Assembly: GCF_002920615.1 (NCBI RefSeq)
Contig: NZ_PQSU01000038.1
Location: 1 to 64,000 of the forward strand
Source of the DNA: Streptomyces sp. Ru62
Lineage (GTDB): Bacteria; Actinomycetota; Actinomycetes; Streptomycetales; Streptomycetaceae
Reading direction: 5' to 3'
Length of the DNA: 64,000 nucleotides
Part shown: positions 8,595 through 18,004 of the stretch, piece after piece
Numbering within the stretch: position 1 is the first letter of the stretch
Layout: the number at the start of each line of letters is the position of its first letter
Notes under the pieces: model-generated
Told to the model about the DNA's origin: nothing
The model's input: the letters and a program-made list of their open reading frames with translations, nothing else
Databases searched by the model: none
Position numbers and translations under genes: made by a program

Positions 8595-9073
8595 TTACAT
8601 CAGCCGGCCTGCCGGGTGCCCGCCGGGATCGTCGGCCAGCACGATGGTGGCTTTGACGCGCTTGCCCACCGGCTCGCGGCGGACTCGAAGCTGCGGCACA
8701 CGGCCATCACGATCTCCAGGCCGTGTTTGCCGACCCGGTTGGGATCGGCTTCCTGGGGCACCGGCAGGGCCGGATCGCTGTCCCAGACGCTGATCTCCAC
8801 GGCGCCGTCGCTGACCTCCAGATCCAGCAGGCACGGGCCGGGCGCGTACTTGTGCGCGTTGGTCACCAGCTCACTGGCCACCAGTTCCGCCAGGCTCATG
8901 GCACGTTCCGACACCGAGATCCCGTGTATGGCCTGCACGTCGCTCATGAAACGGCGGGCCGCGTCCCGGGCCTCACCGATCCGCTCCCCGCCCTCCAGCT
9001 CCAGGGCGACCGCGGACAGCAGGGGACGGCGGGCCAGCGGCTGATCCTCGTTCTCCTGCACTACTGGCCTCAC
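8595..9073 (-). pseudogene. RsbW-like ATP-binding anti-sigma/regulatory kinase, frameshifted
   Basis: The product is a single HATPase domain of the RsbW/SpoIIAB type seen in many Streptomyces regulators. The N box reads LAELVASELVTNAHKYAPG and the G1 region VWDSDPALP, then GKHGLEIVMAVCRSFE. After that the frame is lost: the natural continuation VRREPVGKRVKATIVLADDP is in the next frame and reaches a stop at 8595. Insertion of one base near 8684 would restore a normal protein of about 158 residues. A GTG at 9071-9073 is the likeliest start. Such proteins bind or phosphorylate STAS antagonists or act as orphan regulators. Confidence 0.75.
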
Positions 9074-9194
9074 ACCGTCACCCTCGTCCTGAGCAACACC
9101 GGCCAAGGCGTGCGGCTACCCCCGAAACCCGGCCACACACAACCCGCCCATCGCGGTTGCGTAAGTCACTCAGCGCGGTGGCGGAGCCGGGGCT

Positions 9195-9379
9195 GCGTGA
9201 CGGTGACCTCGAACCTGCTCTTCGGGCGCTGGGGAGAGACCTTCTCGGACGACGTGGTCGCGGCCGGGATGATCGACCGCCTGGCCCACCACGCCGCGGT
9301 CCTCACGCTCACCGGCGACTCCTACCGGACCCGGGCCCGACACGAGCTGCTGGCCGAGGACCGGGCCGGACGGGAGTGA
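9195..9379 (+). pseudogene. IstB (IS21 helper ATPase), C-terminal tail
   Basis: The last 60 codons read TSNLLFGRWGETFSDDVVAA and MIDRLAHHAAVLTLTGDSYR, then the stop at 9377-9379. This is the C-terminal end of the AAA+ helper protein of IS21-type elements, with the 'GDSYR' motif in place. The Walker A and B parts and the transposase gene istA are absent. It is a non-functional IS21 relic and shows that such an element was once here. Confidence 0.8.
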
Positions 9380-9383
9380 GCCG

Positions 9384-9821
9384 TCACAGCGTCCACCAGC
9401 AATAAAGATGGAGGCCCGCAGCGCGAGCCCGCCTGGCCAGGCCAGCCAGGGCCTTCACGACCACCGCTGCCGTCGCCGCATCGAGTCCGAGGACCCCACC
9501 GGCCGCAGACCAAGCCGCGGCCGCGGCCGCAAGGTCATCCCCTGAGGCGGAGACCAGGACATCGCACAACGTGTCCGACACGGTCAGCACGAACGGGCTG
9601 TCGACGTCCTCAGAGGACAGCAGCTGTCCCACCCTCGGGCGCTGGCTTGCCTCTTCATAACTGCAGCCGGTCATCACTGCTTCGACCTGCGCGATGGCAT
9701 CGACCGGATCGATGTCCTTGAGGAAGATCACGTCCAGCCCTGCACGGACCGGCCCGCCAGCCTCGATCACCGCAACGGCGGACTCATCATCGGCGGCAGA
9801 GAAGTAGTCGGCGTCTGGCAT
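9384..9821 (-). CDS. Conserved hypothetical protein (Streptomyces)
   Basis: A protein of 145 residues starting MPDADYFSAADDESAVAVIE. It contains FLKDIDPVDAIAQVEAVMTG and ends with LARRARAAGLHLYCWWTL. This pattern (an N-terminal 'YF.A.DD..A', a central 'DP...L..LEA..TG' and an aromatic C-terminus 'LYCW') is shared by a group of uncharacterised Streptomyces proteins. No membrane segment, signal or catalytic motif is visible. It appears complete and is convergent with the istB tail, four bases away. Confidence 0.7.
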   Translation of the reverse strand: MPDADYFSAADDESAVAVIEAGGPVRAGLDVIFLKDIDPVDAIAQVEAVMTGCSYEEASQRPRVGQLLSSEDVDSPFVLTVSDTLCDVLVSASGDDLAAAAAAWSAAGGVLGLDAATAAVVVKALAGLARRARAAGLHLYCWWTL

Positions 9822-10368
9822 GTCACGGATTCTGGCATCCGCCGCTGACGATCAACGTCTCCGGACCTGGACCGGAGCCTTACACAACCAGGGGTCGATT
9901 TTCGGAGACCGCCAGAGGGTCACTTTTCGCGAAGCGTTGACACGCCGGCCGGGTCAGGCCGGGGTGGCCTGCTCCGCCAGCACGGCGAGCCGGCAGCGCC
10001 GGCCTTCTGGTCGACTGACGCCCGTCCTGCGACGCCGAACGAGCCTGCGGCGTCCGGACCTGAGCATCAAGGTTGCCGGTTTACACCCTGTGTCGTGCCC
10101 AGCTCGAACTGCACCACCGAGCCGGGTGCGGAAGCCTTGTCCCCCGGCTCGGCATTTCCTTCCGGTTGCGGGACGGCCGGTGCGTAGAGCGCGACGGCTG
10201 CCCCGCCACGGACATGGAAGGCAGGGCGCGCGCCGGGCGCACCCTGCCTGCCGGTGTCAGGTACCCGGGCTGCGGGTACGGCCGAGCCCACACCGGCTGT
10301 GGCAGGTCGACGTGGGATGTCTGTGCCGCCGTGCCGTGTGTGCGTGGCCGTGTCCTGTGCGCGTTGGG
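9822..10368. other. No gene recognised
   Basis: Open frames exist here but none resembles a family. A minus-strand frame ending at 10067 (VVQFELGTTQGVNRQP) could be the tail of a lost gene. Nothing further is supported. Confidence 0.4.
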
Positions 10369-10755
10369 TCAGGTGGCGGGCAGGATCGTCCAGAAGGTGA
10401 CGCTGGTGTTGCCGCGGTTGGAGTAGGTGTTGGTGTCGACGTCGTAGCGGGCGCCGCCGGCGGAGCTGGAGCCGTTGGTCTCCAGAAAGCCGCCGCGGTT
10501 GGCGTAGGTGTTCCACAGCTGGACGGTGTCGTTGATGCGGACGAGTCCGTCCTGGGGGAGGCGGTGACGTCGAAGATCTGCCAGCGGCTGCTGTTGCTGT
10601 CCCGGTCCTGGCCCCAGGCCGTGGAGACGTCGTGAATGACGCCGCTGTTCTGCTGGCCGGCGCTGGCGCCGCCGTTGACGTCGAGGTAGCCCGCCGTCGC
10701 CCTGGAAGAGGTTCTGCAGGTGGATCCGGTCACCGTAGCGCAGCTCGTTGGCCAT
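10369..10755 (-). pseudogene. Beta-trefoil/lectin-like repeat protein with two compensating frameshifts
   Basis: A strong ribosome site (GGGGAG, six bases before ATG) begins MANELRYGDRIHLQNLFQGD. The frame then slips near 10690 to YLDVNGGASAGQQNSGVIHD and SSRWQIFDVTASP, and slips back near 10545 to NDTVQLWNTYANRGGFLETN. It ends NTYSNRGNTSVTFWTILPAT. The restored protein of about 128 residues contains two homologous units of the form 'LxN...GYLdvnG...W.Ifdv', as in beta-trefoil (MIR or ricin-B-like) modules. No signal peptide is present. The shifts are +1 and -1, so either the sequence has two errors or the central 48 residues are altered. The function is unknown; carbohydrate or protein binding is only an inference from the fold. 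Confidence 0.5.
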
Positions 10756-11192
10756 GATTTCTCCCCTTGGTCGCATGAACCCGTGTTCCGGCAGACACAG
10801 GCCGAAGCAGACGCTGACCGGCGCCGGAGACGAGCACCATGCCGTTGGCATCTGCAAGCGACACGCCCGCATGAATCCGATGGACCACACCTTCGTAGCC
10901 AGTTACTCGACATCTACTGCTGGATGCCGATTCAGGCCGACCGCGAGGAGGGAGCGGACAGGTGAGAGGCGAACGCACCTGACTCACGGCGAAGCTCTTG
11001 ACTGGGCTTCAGATGACGTAAGTGCCGACAGCAGCGCGGGACGTCGGTCTGCTCCTTCCACCGGGAGCCGCGCGGCGGGCCGTCAGCAGCTTCTTGTTGG
11101 CCACTTGAGCGAGGGGGAACGATTCGGCTTCCCCGTCCGGGGGACAAAGCGTCTATCTCGCTGCGTTCGGGGGCATCGCTGGCACTGACCGC

Positions 11193-11573
11193 ATGAGCAT
11201 CCGACGAGGAGAGATCCCAGTATCTGCTCGTTCCTTCACGGCGGCCCTCGGTGCTGCCTGCAGTGCTTTCGCCTTGCTTCTGGCGGTGCCCGGCTCAGCC
11301 TCTGCCGCAACCGGTCAGTTCCGCTACACCTACACCACCACCGACGGCTACGAAGCCGTCGGCTTCCTGAACGACCCTCCCAGCGGCCAGTGCATCAACC
11401 TGCAAGGACCGGCCTCCGAACCAGGCTCGACCAGCCGGGCACCCAAGAACCGCACGGACGCCACCGCCATCGTCTTCCTCAACGCCGACTGCGAAGGCGA
11501 CACCTACTACACCCTGCCCCCAGGAGCAGGCGCATCCGACCGCCTGCTCCTGCGCTCCGTCGTCTTCTCCTGA
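11193..11573 (+). CDS. Small secreted protein
   Basis: A protein of 126 residues with a Sec signal: basic residues, then FTAALGAACSAFALLLAV and a cleavage site after SASA (about residue 38). The mature part has about 88 residues and two cysteines (QCINLQG and NADCEGD) that could form a disulphide. It reads like the small extracellular proteins of unknown role common in Streptomyces. The ATG at 11193 is used; a GTG about ten codons later is also possible. I do not recognise a named family. Confidence 0.65.
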   Translation: MSIRRGEIPVSARSFTAALGAACSAFALLLAVPGSASAATGQFRYTYTTTDGYEAVGFLNDPPSGQCINLQGPASEPGSTSRAPKNRTDATAIVFLNADCEGDTYYTLPPGAGASDRLLLRSVVFS

Positions 11574-11814
11574 ACCGCGACCACTGTGCCGCTGCCGGCC
11601 GGGGGCCGGCAGCGCCCGCCCGCCCTGGAAACCCGGCTGCCGGGCCGGCCCCGCCAGGTCGCGTGAGGCGGGGTTGGGTGTCGGTGACATACGGGCACCG
11701 CCCCTGGTTGATCTTGCGGGTACCGTTCAACTCGGCGATGCCCGCACCACATGGGTATCGCCGGCACGCACGCTGTGGGCATGCTGCCCACCTGACCCGG
11801 AAGGACCTGCGACT

Positions 11815-12383
11815 GTGGAGTTCCCCAGCATCGACGTGCCTGGAAGCGGACAGCTCCATGCCCGCATGACCACCTCTCTCGGCGAGATCGTGGTCCGCCT
11901 CGAGGAATACCGGGCCCCCAGCACGGTCAAGAACTTCGTCGGCCTGGCGACGGGCACCATCGACTGGAACGATCCTGTCTCGGGTGAGTCGATGAAGGGC
12001 ACGCCGCTGTACGACGGCACGCTCTTCCACCGGGTCATCCCCGGCTTCATGATCCAGGGCGGAGACCCCCTCACCCGCACGAAGGACACGGCCTCACGCT
12101 GGGGAACAGGCGGCCCGGGCTACACGTTCCCCGACGAGTTCCACCCCGAACTGCACCACAGCGGCGCCGGCGTGCTGGCCATGGCCAACTCCGGCCCCGC
12201 AACCAACGGCTCCCAGTGGTACATCACCGAGGGACCGGCCCCCACCTGAACCGCAAGCACACCATCTTCGGCCAGGTCGTCAGCGGCCAGGACGTCGTCC
12301 ACGCGATCGCCGACGTTCCCGCCACGCAGGACCGCCCCAACTCGGACGTCGAGCTGCAGCGGGTCGAAGTCTTCCGGGAGTAG
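11815..12383 (+). pseudogene. Cyclophilin-type peptidyl-prolyl isomerase, frameshifted near the end
   Basis: The GTG start has AAGGA nine bases upstream. The protein shows the cyclophilin signature LYDGTLFHRVIPGFMIQGGD and the second motif AMANSGPATNGSQWYIT. These enzymes speed cis-trans isomerisation of Xaa-Pro bonds in the cytoplasm. After EGPAP the frame stops at 12247-12249. With one more C in the cytosine run near 12241 it would continue through NRKHTIFGQVVSGQDVVHAI to the natural stop at 12381-12383. The duplicated copy of this 3' end at 51033-51215 has that extra C and an intact frame, so the loss here is a single-base deletion or a read error. Confidence 0.85.
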
Positions 12384-12740
12384 ACCAGGTCACCGTGCTG
12401 CTTGGCGCCCCAGCGCGCCAGGCGGCTTCGCTCGGCAGACACGGTCCTCGTGGACATCGGTGTCGCTCCCGTGCAGCCCGCCGGATTCATCAGCCCCCTT
12501 CTCGGGCGGACCACCTGCACGGGGCGCTCACGCCCGCGCCCCCGAAGCGCATTCTCCGGGCTTCACCGTGGCCGGGCCTGCCCCGTGGGCACGCCCGCTG
12601 GCGCTGTTCAGGGCACCTGCGAGGGGCAAGTGGCGGCGATGACGTGGTCGACGACGTCGGGCAGGCTGGAGCGGTGGCGGTAGGCGGCACGCTGCCGCTC
12701 GGCTCCGCCCCTCGAGTGCGCAGGCGCTCCCACCGGGTGC
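12202..12740. repeat. Duplicated segment, copy 1
   Basis: These 539 bases recur at 51033-51572 (540 bases) in the same orientation with a few per cent differences. The segment holds the last third of the cyclophilin gene and about 350 bases beyond it. On the minus strand the distal part encodes a protein tail YRHRSSLPDVVDHVIAATCP that ends at 12608, possibly the end of a lost gene. The single-base length difference lies in the cytosine run of the cyclophilin gene. Confidence 0.9.
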
Positions 12741-12744
12741 CCGG

Positions 12745-13336
12745 ATGTGGTGGCAGTTCGCCGTCGGCGCGGGCCAGCCTGCCGCGGCCTACTGCCTCTA
12801 CCTGCACCACCTCGCCCAGGGGGAGCAAGGAACTGCCCAGTGGTGGCACGAACAGACCGACGACCTCAAGCCCCCGCCCGAGACCAACGCCCGCAGCGGG
12901 CATCAGGAGCGCCGGCCGACAGTCAGGTGGCACCCCGCCACGCACCCGGTCACCAGTACCTCCACCACCACCCTTCTTCGCGTCCTGCGCCACTTCGCCA
13001 AACACACCGTCCGTCCCCGCTGCGGTCACCGAACTCATGGCCTACGTCTCCACAGCGGTCACCGCGGGATGGCTGCGCGAACCCTACTCCGACATCCCCC
13101 TGCCCGGACCGGACTTCGCCGACCGGATCACCGAGCTGATCGAAGCAGCCGCGAACAAGCCGGACGTCTCCGACACCCTCCCCCGCACGCTCCGCGGACC
13201 AAGACCTTCCTCCCGACCCCGACCAGAACGCCCCAGCCAGGTCTGCCGTACCTCAGCGGATCCAGGAGCCGGTACAACGGTGAACAGATGCATTTTGGGC
13301 CGCGCCTGTCCGCAGACAACGGCACCGCTGCCCTGA
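12745..13336 (+). pseudogene. Remnant of a sigma-partner-type protein
   Basis: The start MWWQFAVGAGQPAAAYCLYL followed by HHLAQGEQGTAQWWHEQ resembles residues 120-155 of the protein encoded at 23465-24190 (FWLQYAADGGQATGAVCMHL). A frameshift near 13015 leads to AAVTELMAYVSTAVTAGWL and DFADRITELIEAA. The N-terminal third of the family is missing. This is probably a decayed second copy of the partner gene found beside a sigma-like gene at 22.9-24.2 kb; no sigma-like gene remains here. Confidence 0.5.
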
Positions 13337-13431
13337 CAACGAGCTGAGGGAACGGTGCCGTAGTCGATCACGTGGTGCCCTTCAGGCGGTGGCGGGCCGA
13401 GGCCCGCCACCGCCGCCCAACTCGGTGCGCC

Positions 13432-13892
13432 CTACACGGCAGTGAGGCGCACCGGGTGCGCACCGGCTGGTGCGGGGTGCGCATCGAGAGCCTGGCCCAC
13501 GCCGACGGCCTCCAGTTGGCGCAGGGTGTCGGCGATGTCCTCGTGGTCCTCGGTGAGGAACTGCTTCGCGAAGTCGATGACGGCGCGGGCGATGCCCTCA
13601 GCCGTGTCCGGTCCGGCCTGCGCCAGATCCTCGGCGAGGTCACGAAGACGCGCCCGAGGGCCTCCAGGGCGAAGGTGTCCGCGCACGGCTCGCCTGCGGC
13701 CAGGCCGGGCAGGGCGGTGACCGGGACGACGATCCGCGTCGCGGCGTCGACGAGCGGCTCGGGCATCCGCGGTTCGGCGCCGGCGAACTCGCGGGCGGCG
13801 TCGACGTCATCCGCCTGGACGGCCCGCAGGTAGCTGAAGGCACTGATGGCCTCGTGCGGGGTCATCGGGGCGAGCGGCGTGGTGTCGGGCAT
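13432..13892 (-). pseudogene. Hypothetical protein, one frameshift
   Basis: The ATG at 13892 gives TPHEAISAFSYLRAVQADDV and ATRIVVPVTALPGLAAGEPC. After a shift near 13648 the reading continues RDLAEDLAQAGPDTAEGIA and AVIDFAKQFLTEDHEDIAD, and ends at 13432. Joined, it is about 150 residues, helical, acidic and without known motifs. The codon use on both sides of the shift is strongly G/C in third position, which supports a single recent lesion or a read error. The family is unknown to me. Confidence 0.5.
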
Positions 13893-14133
13893 GCCGGCTC
13901 CTCAACGTACGGGCCGCCCCGCTGATCGCGGCAGCCTCGACAACCGATGCTCGGATCGTGGCCCTGTGGACAGAGTCCGGCGCCGACGGGGGAGAGCTCT
14001 CCCCCCTCAGGTTGATCACGATGCGGTCACGACGGAGAGGTTCTTCAAGGGCCGGCGTCACACGAGAGCCGAAGACCGCACCTGTATGAGGTGAACGGCG
14101 GGATGGGCCCGCCCCACCTTCTGGGAGCACCCT

Positions 14134-15525
14134 GTGGCGAGCACCGCAGACGAGCCCGAGCAGCCCCTTGACCGGACCGGACAGGGGGCCGTCGCAGGTC
14201 CGACAACCCTCATGTCCAAAGGCATCCTGCTCACAGGAAGAATTCGACAGAGCCCCGGCGGTGGGAGCTGCTGCAAGCGCTGGGGATCTTCCAGAGGGCG
14301 ACGCCCGATCAGTTGTGGAAGCTGATCCGTCCGGACAACCGGCACGACAAGCTCACGCGGGACACCCTCCTGGATCTTCAGGACCACCACCTGGTGAGGA
14401 TCGAACTGGTCCGGGAGGACCAGCGGCCGGTGTGGGTGCTGACCCAGCGAGGCCACGGCGAGGCGAAGAAGCTGCTGGAGCCGAAGGGCATACGGGTCTC
14501 GGCGCTGCGTGAGGAGAAGTACGACCCGGTTACCGGGGAGCTGCTCGGCGCCAGCTACGACGACCACTCCGCGGCGGTCACCTCGACGGCCGCCGAACTC
14601 CACCACGTGGGGATCGGGTACCGGCTCGGCTTCGCCACCGAGATTCCTCACCGGCTTGGCAACGGGTACGTCCAGCGGGCGGATCTGGTGGTGCGGGCGC
14701 GGGAGGCCGGGGTGCCGGTGATGCTGCTGGAGATCGACCGCCGCGCCGAGGACGCCGACGACCTGGTCGCCAAGCTGCGCCGGTATTGGGAGTGGGGCCG
14801 GCTGCTGGCACCGGACGCGGACAAGCACACCGTGAACCTGGTCCGCTCCCAGCCGGACGCGATCGAGGATGTCGGTCACGAGAAACGGCTGTGGCGGCGG
14901 GTCTACCCGCCGACCCACCGGGAGGGCCTGGTGCCACTCGCGTTCGTGTTCGCCGACACCACCGAGGCGAAGGCCGCCAACACGGTCGCCGTGCTGGAGG
15001 AGGCCGGCAGCCGCTACTGGGCTCCGCGCCGGTACCAGACCCTCTACCGAAAGGCGATCACGGCGAAGGACTGCAGCCAGGCCGTGCCGGTCGTCGTCAC
15101 CACCCTGGAGCAGCTGAAGAAGCACGGCGCGGATGCGGCGGTGTGGCGGCGCCTGGGGCGCGAGGACGAACAGACCCTGGCCGACGCGCTCGACAACCCC
15201 GACGGCGACGCCCTCTACCGCCGCCAGTACGCGCAGGCCGACGTGGAGGACAAGCGGCGCCGTGCCGCTGAGCGGGAGGCGCGGCGGCCGGTGTGCAAGC
15301 GGTGCGGGCAGAAGTTCACCGACCAGCGCTGGGAGGAGACCACCGCGCGCCGGACTGCCTGGAAGGCCGGGGACGTGTCCGTGTGCGGCACCTGCCACGC
15401 CGATGATGTCGCCCGCGAGGAAGCCGCCGCCGGAGCTGCCCGTCTCCAGGCCGCCGCGCCGCCGGGAGCCGGAGGACGACCAGGAGACGGGCAAGCTCCG
15501 CGGGCTGTTCCGCCGCCGCGGCTGA
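14134..15525 (+). pseudogene. Replication-relaxation (Replic_Relax) family protein, frameshifted
   Basis: The GTG at 14134 (GGGAG upstream) opens MASTADEPEQPLDRTGQGAV. After a shift near 14235 the main body follows: RRWELLQALGIFQRATPDQL, then a winged-helix region, LVVRAREAGVPVMLLEIDRR and a C-terminal zinc ribbon CKRCG...CGTCH. A second shift near 15430 leads to the natural end, GKLRGLFRRRG. Family members are encoded on Streptomyces plasmids and integrative elements and are thought to help relax or replicate plasmid DNA. The middle 370 codons are intact. Without repair the product would lack its N-terminus. Confidence 0.75.
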
Positions 15526-15597
15526 CCACACACGTCGGACGCTGCGCCTCCCGCCGGACACCGGGGGAGAGACGGCGTCGACGAGTAGCGGCCCAGG

Positions 15598-15795
15598 TCA
15601 GGCCGGGGCGGCCTCCTTCGCCAGCGCGTCGGTCATGAAGACCACCGCCTCGCCCGGGTCCGGCCCGGCCACCACGACGTGACCGGTCAAAGGGGCGCCG
15701 GCCCCGGTCACCATCCACCGCGACGCGCGCGCGACACGCCGGGGCAGGGCGTGAGCCAGGGGCGCTCGAAGCGCTCGCCAATCGCTCCAAACAAC
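15598..15795 (-). pseudogene. Unidentified C-terminal fragment
   Basis: The frame ends WMVTGAGAPLTGHVVVAGPD and EAVVFMTDALAKEAAPA. It looks like a genuine protein tail but has no start and overlaps the next gene's frame further upstream. I do not recognise the family. A weakly similar minus-strand ending (LAEQATPA-like) occurs near 9960. Confidence 0.3.
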
Positions 15796-15821
15796 CCTGC
15801 AAAACCAGGGGTGTTGGAGAT

Positions 15822-16160
15822 TCACGCGAGGCGTTCGGCTATGGCGTTTTCCGTAACGCCGTTCCGTGATGCCCGCCGCTGGCGGCAGACCCGCACCCGG
15901 CAACGGTTCGAGCAGTACACTGCCGCCCTCGACCGCTCCACCCCCACCGTCCACGACCGCCCGCAAACCGGGCAATCCGCCTGCTCACCCCGCTGTATCG
16001 CAGCCACCCGCTGGCGGGTCTGCTGAAGCCTCCGCCACTGCCGTGACCTGCACCGACCCGAGCAGAACACCGCCTCCGCCGCCATCGTCTGCGGCAGCGG
16101 ATCACCGCACTCCCGGCAGTACCGCCGAGCCGTCCCGCCAACCCCCACAACCCAGGTCAT
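15822..16160 (-). CDS. Double zinc-finger protein
   Basis: A protein of 112 residues with two similar modules: YCRECGDPLP...VFCSGRCRSRQWRR (about residues 18-43) and CPVCGRSW...YCSNRCRVRVCRQRR (about residues 63-92). Each has a CxxC...CxxxC arrangement able to hold one zinc ion and is followed by a basic stretch, which suggests nucleic-acid binding. It starts at ATG 16158-16160. Such small Cys-rich proteins occur beside plasmid and mobile-element genes in Streptomyces, here next to a Replic_Relax gene. The function is inferred only. Confidence 0.6.
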   Translation of the reverse strand: MTWVVGVGGTARRYCRECGDPLPQTMAAEAVFCSGRCRSRQWRRLQQTRQRVAAIQRGEQADCPVCGRSWTVGVERSRAAVYCSNRCRVRVCRQRRASRNGVTENAIAERLA

Positions 16161-16285
16161 CCAGCCGTACCCACCGCACGACCAAGGATCAAAAACACCT
16201 ACTGACGGGCCGCATGGGCGTTGCCGGGGGATGGTGTGTCGCTATCAGGTTCTCGCTGTCGCCCGGCAGAGGCGGGCGGTGCGCC

Positions 16286-17116
16286 TTAACCCTCCACGAA
16301 GGCCAGGATGTCGGCGTTGAGCGCCTCAGGGTGCGTCGACAGCATGCCGTGGGGGTAACCCTCGTAGCTCTTGAGCGTGCCGTCCTTGAGCAGCTCAACG
16401 GACTTCGGGGCCGAGTCGGCGTACGGCACGACCTGGTCGTCCGTCCCGTGCATCACGAGGACGGGGACGTCGATCTTCTTCAGGTCCTCGGTGAAGTCGG
16501 TCTCCGAGAACGCCTTGATGCATGCGTAGTGGGCGTTCGTCGCGCCCATCATGCCCTGCCACCACCACCGGTCGATGAGTCCCTGGGACACCTGGGCCCC
16601 GGGCCGGTTGAAGCCGTAGAAGGGGCCGGCCGGGACATCGATGAAGAACTGGGCCCGGTTGGCGGCGAGCGCGGCACGGAATCCGTCGAAGACCTCGATC
16701 GGAGTGCCTTCGGGGTTGCTGTCCTTCTTCACCATGACCGGGGGGACGGCAGAGACGAGTACCGCCTTGGAGACCCGGCCGGGCTTGGCCTGCGCCACAT
16801 AGCGCGCGACCTCGCCGCCGCCGGTGGAGTGCCCGACGTGCACCGCTCCCTGCAGGTCCAGGTGGTCGGTCAGCACGTTGACGTCGGCGACGTAGGTGTC
16901 CATGTCGTGGCCGGTCGAGGGCTGGCTGGATCGCCCGTGCCCGCGGCGGTCGTGGGCGATGACCCGGTACCCCTTGGAGAGGAAGAACAGCAACTGGGCG
17001 TCCCAGTCGTCCGAGCTGAGCGGCCAGCCGTGGTGGAAGACGATCGGCTGGGCGTCCCGAGGGCCCCAGTCCTTGTAGAAGATGACGGTGCCGTCCGGCG
17101 TGCTGACTGTGCTCAT
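16286..17116 (-). CDS. Non-haem chloroperoxidase-like alpha/beta hydrolase (perhydrolase)
   Basis: A protein of 276 residues, the normal length for the cofactor-free haloperoxidase/perhydrolase family. The oxyanion region is HHGWPLSSDDW, the nucleophile is S97 in GHSTGGGE, the acid is in VMHGTDDQVV and the base His is in YEGYPHGML near the end. These cytoplasmic enzymes hydrolyse esters and can form peracids from carboxylic acids and hydrogen peroxide. A close paralogue lies at 62674-63501. It is downstream of, and on the same strand as, another hydrolase and an AraC regulator, separated by a 174-base gap. Confidence 0.9.
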   Translation of the reverse strand: MSTVSTPDGTVIFYKDWGPRDAQPIVFHHGWPLSSDDWDAQLLFFLSKGYRVIAHDRRGHGRSSQPSTGHDMDTYVADVNVLTDHLDLQGAVHVGHSTGGGEVARYVAQAKPGRVSKAVLVSAVPPVMVKKDSNPEGTPIEVFDGFRAALAANRAQFFIDVPAGPFYGFNRPGAQVSQGLIDRWWWQGMMGATNAHYACIKAFSETDFTEDLKKIDVPVLVMHGTDDQVVPYADSAPKSVELLKDGTLKSYEGYPHGMLSTHPEALNADILAFVEG

Positions 17117-17290
17117 TACTGGTTCCTCTGCTTGATCGGATGTTCGGATGTGAATAGCGTCAGTCGACCCGTGTCCCGGTGAGCGCCGGGGTGTGTCGGC
17201 CGGCTGCCGGGCCTGTGCGAGAAGTTCTCGCCTTCGGACGGCTCTCGGGCGGCCTGCCGCCCGAGCCGCGTGGAGCTCACCTGGTGGAAC

Positions 17291-18004
17291 TCACTTGGTT
17301 GCTTCGACTGCCTGCAGGATGATGTCCACGACCTCGTCGGGGTGAGAGAGCATGACCATGTGCGAGGAGTCGATCTCCACGAAGTCGATTCCGGCACGGC
17401 GGTAACCGAAGCGTTCCACATCGGGATTGATGGTGGTGTCGGAGCTGGAGACGACCGCCCACGCGGGCTTCGTCTTCCAGGCCGCGGCGGTCGCCTTCTC
17501 GGCGAACGCCAGACCCGCCAGCGGACGCTGCGACGAGGCCAGCACGGCGGCGAGGTCCGGGTCCACGTCGGCGGCCACGACCTCGGGGAACTTGTCCACG
17601 TCGACGGTGACGTCAGGGTTCTTCTCGTCGTAGTCCGCCAGTGGCGACGGCGTGTAGACGAGGGCGGCGCCCAGTTTCGAGTCGGGGAAGCCGCCCTGGA
17701 GTTCGCCGAGGCTCTCGCCCTCCTCCAGCGCGTACCCCGAGAGGTACACCAGGGCCTTCACGTTCTCCTCGGTCCCGGCCATGGTGATCACGGCACCGCC
17801 GTAGGAGTGACCGACGAGGACCACCGGGCCGTCGACGTTGCGCACGACGGACGCCACGTATGCGGCGTCGCCCAGCAGGCTGCGGTTCGGCACGCCCGGA
17901 GCGACGACCTTGAAGCCCCGCTTCAGCAACCGGGAGGTGACGGGGGCGTAGGAGGAGGCGTCGGCGAACGCTCCATGGACGAGAACGATGGTGGGCCGGG
18001 TCAT
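17291..18004 (-). CDS. Alpha/beta hydrolase (salicylate-esterase/EstC-like)
   Basis: A protein of 237 residues that opens MTRPTIVLVHGAFADASSYA. The nucleophile is S67 in VGHSYGGAV and the base is H in DSSHMVMLSHPDEV. This is the pattern of the small alpha/beta hydrolases related to plant methyl-salicylate esterases, common in actinobacteria. The start overlaps the stop of the AraC gene by four bases (ATGA), so the two are translationally coupled, and the AraC protein is the likely regulator. The natural ester substrate is unknown. Confidence 0.85.
   Translation of the reverse strand: MTRPTIVLVHGAFADASSYAPVTSRLLKRGFKVVAPGVPNRSLLGDAAYVASVVRNVDGPVVLVGHSYGGAVITMAGTEENVKALVYLSGYALEEGESLGELQGGFPDSKLGAALVYTPSPLADYDEKNPDVTVDVDKFPEVVAADVDPDLAAVLASSQRPLAGLAFAEKATAAAWKTKPAWAVVSSSDTTINPDVERFGYRRAGIDFVEIDSSHMVMLSHPDEVVDIILQAVEATK

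Noticed and set aside
14058..15533. 491-codon minus-strand frame opposite the Replic_Relax gene
   Set aside because: Antisense shadow; the plus strand has clear family motifs.
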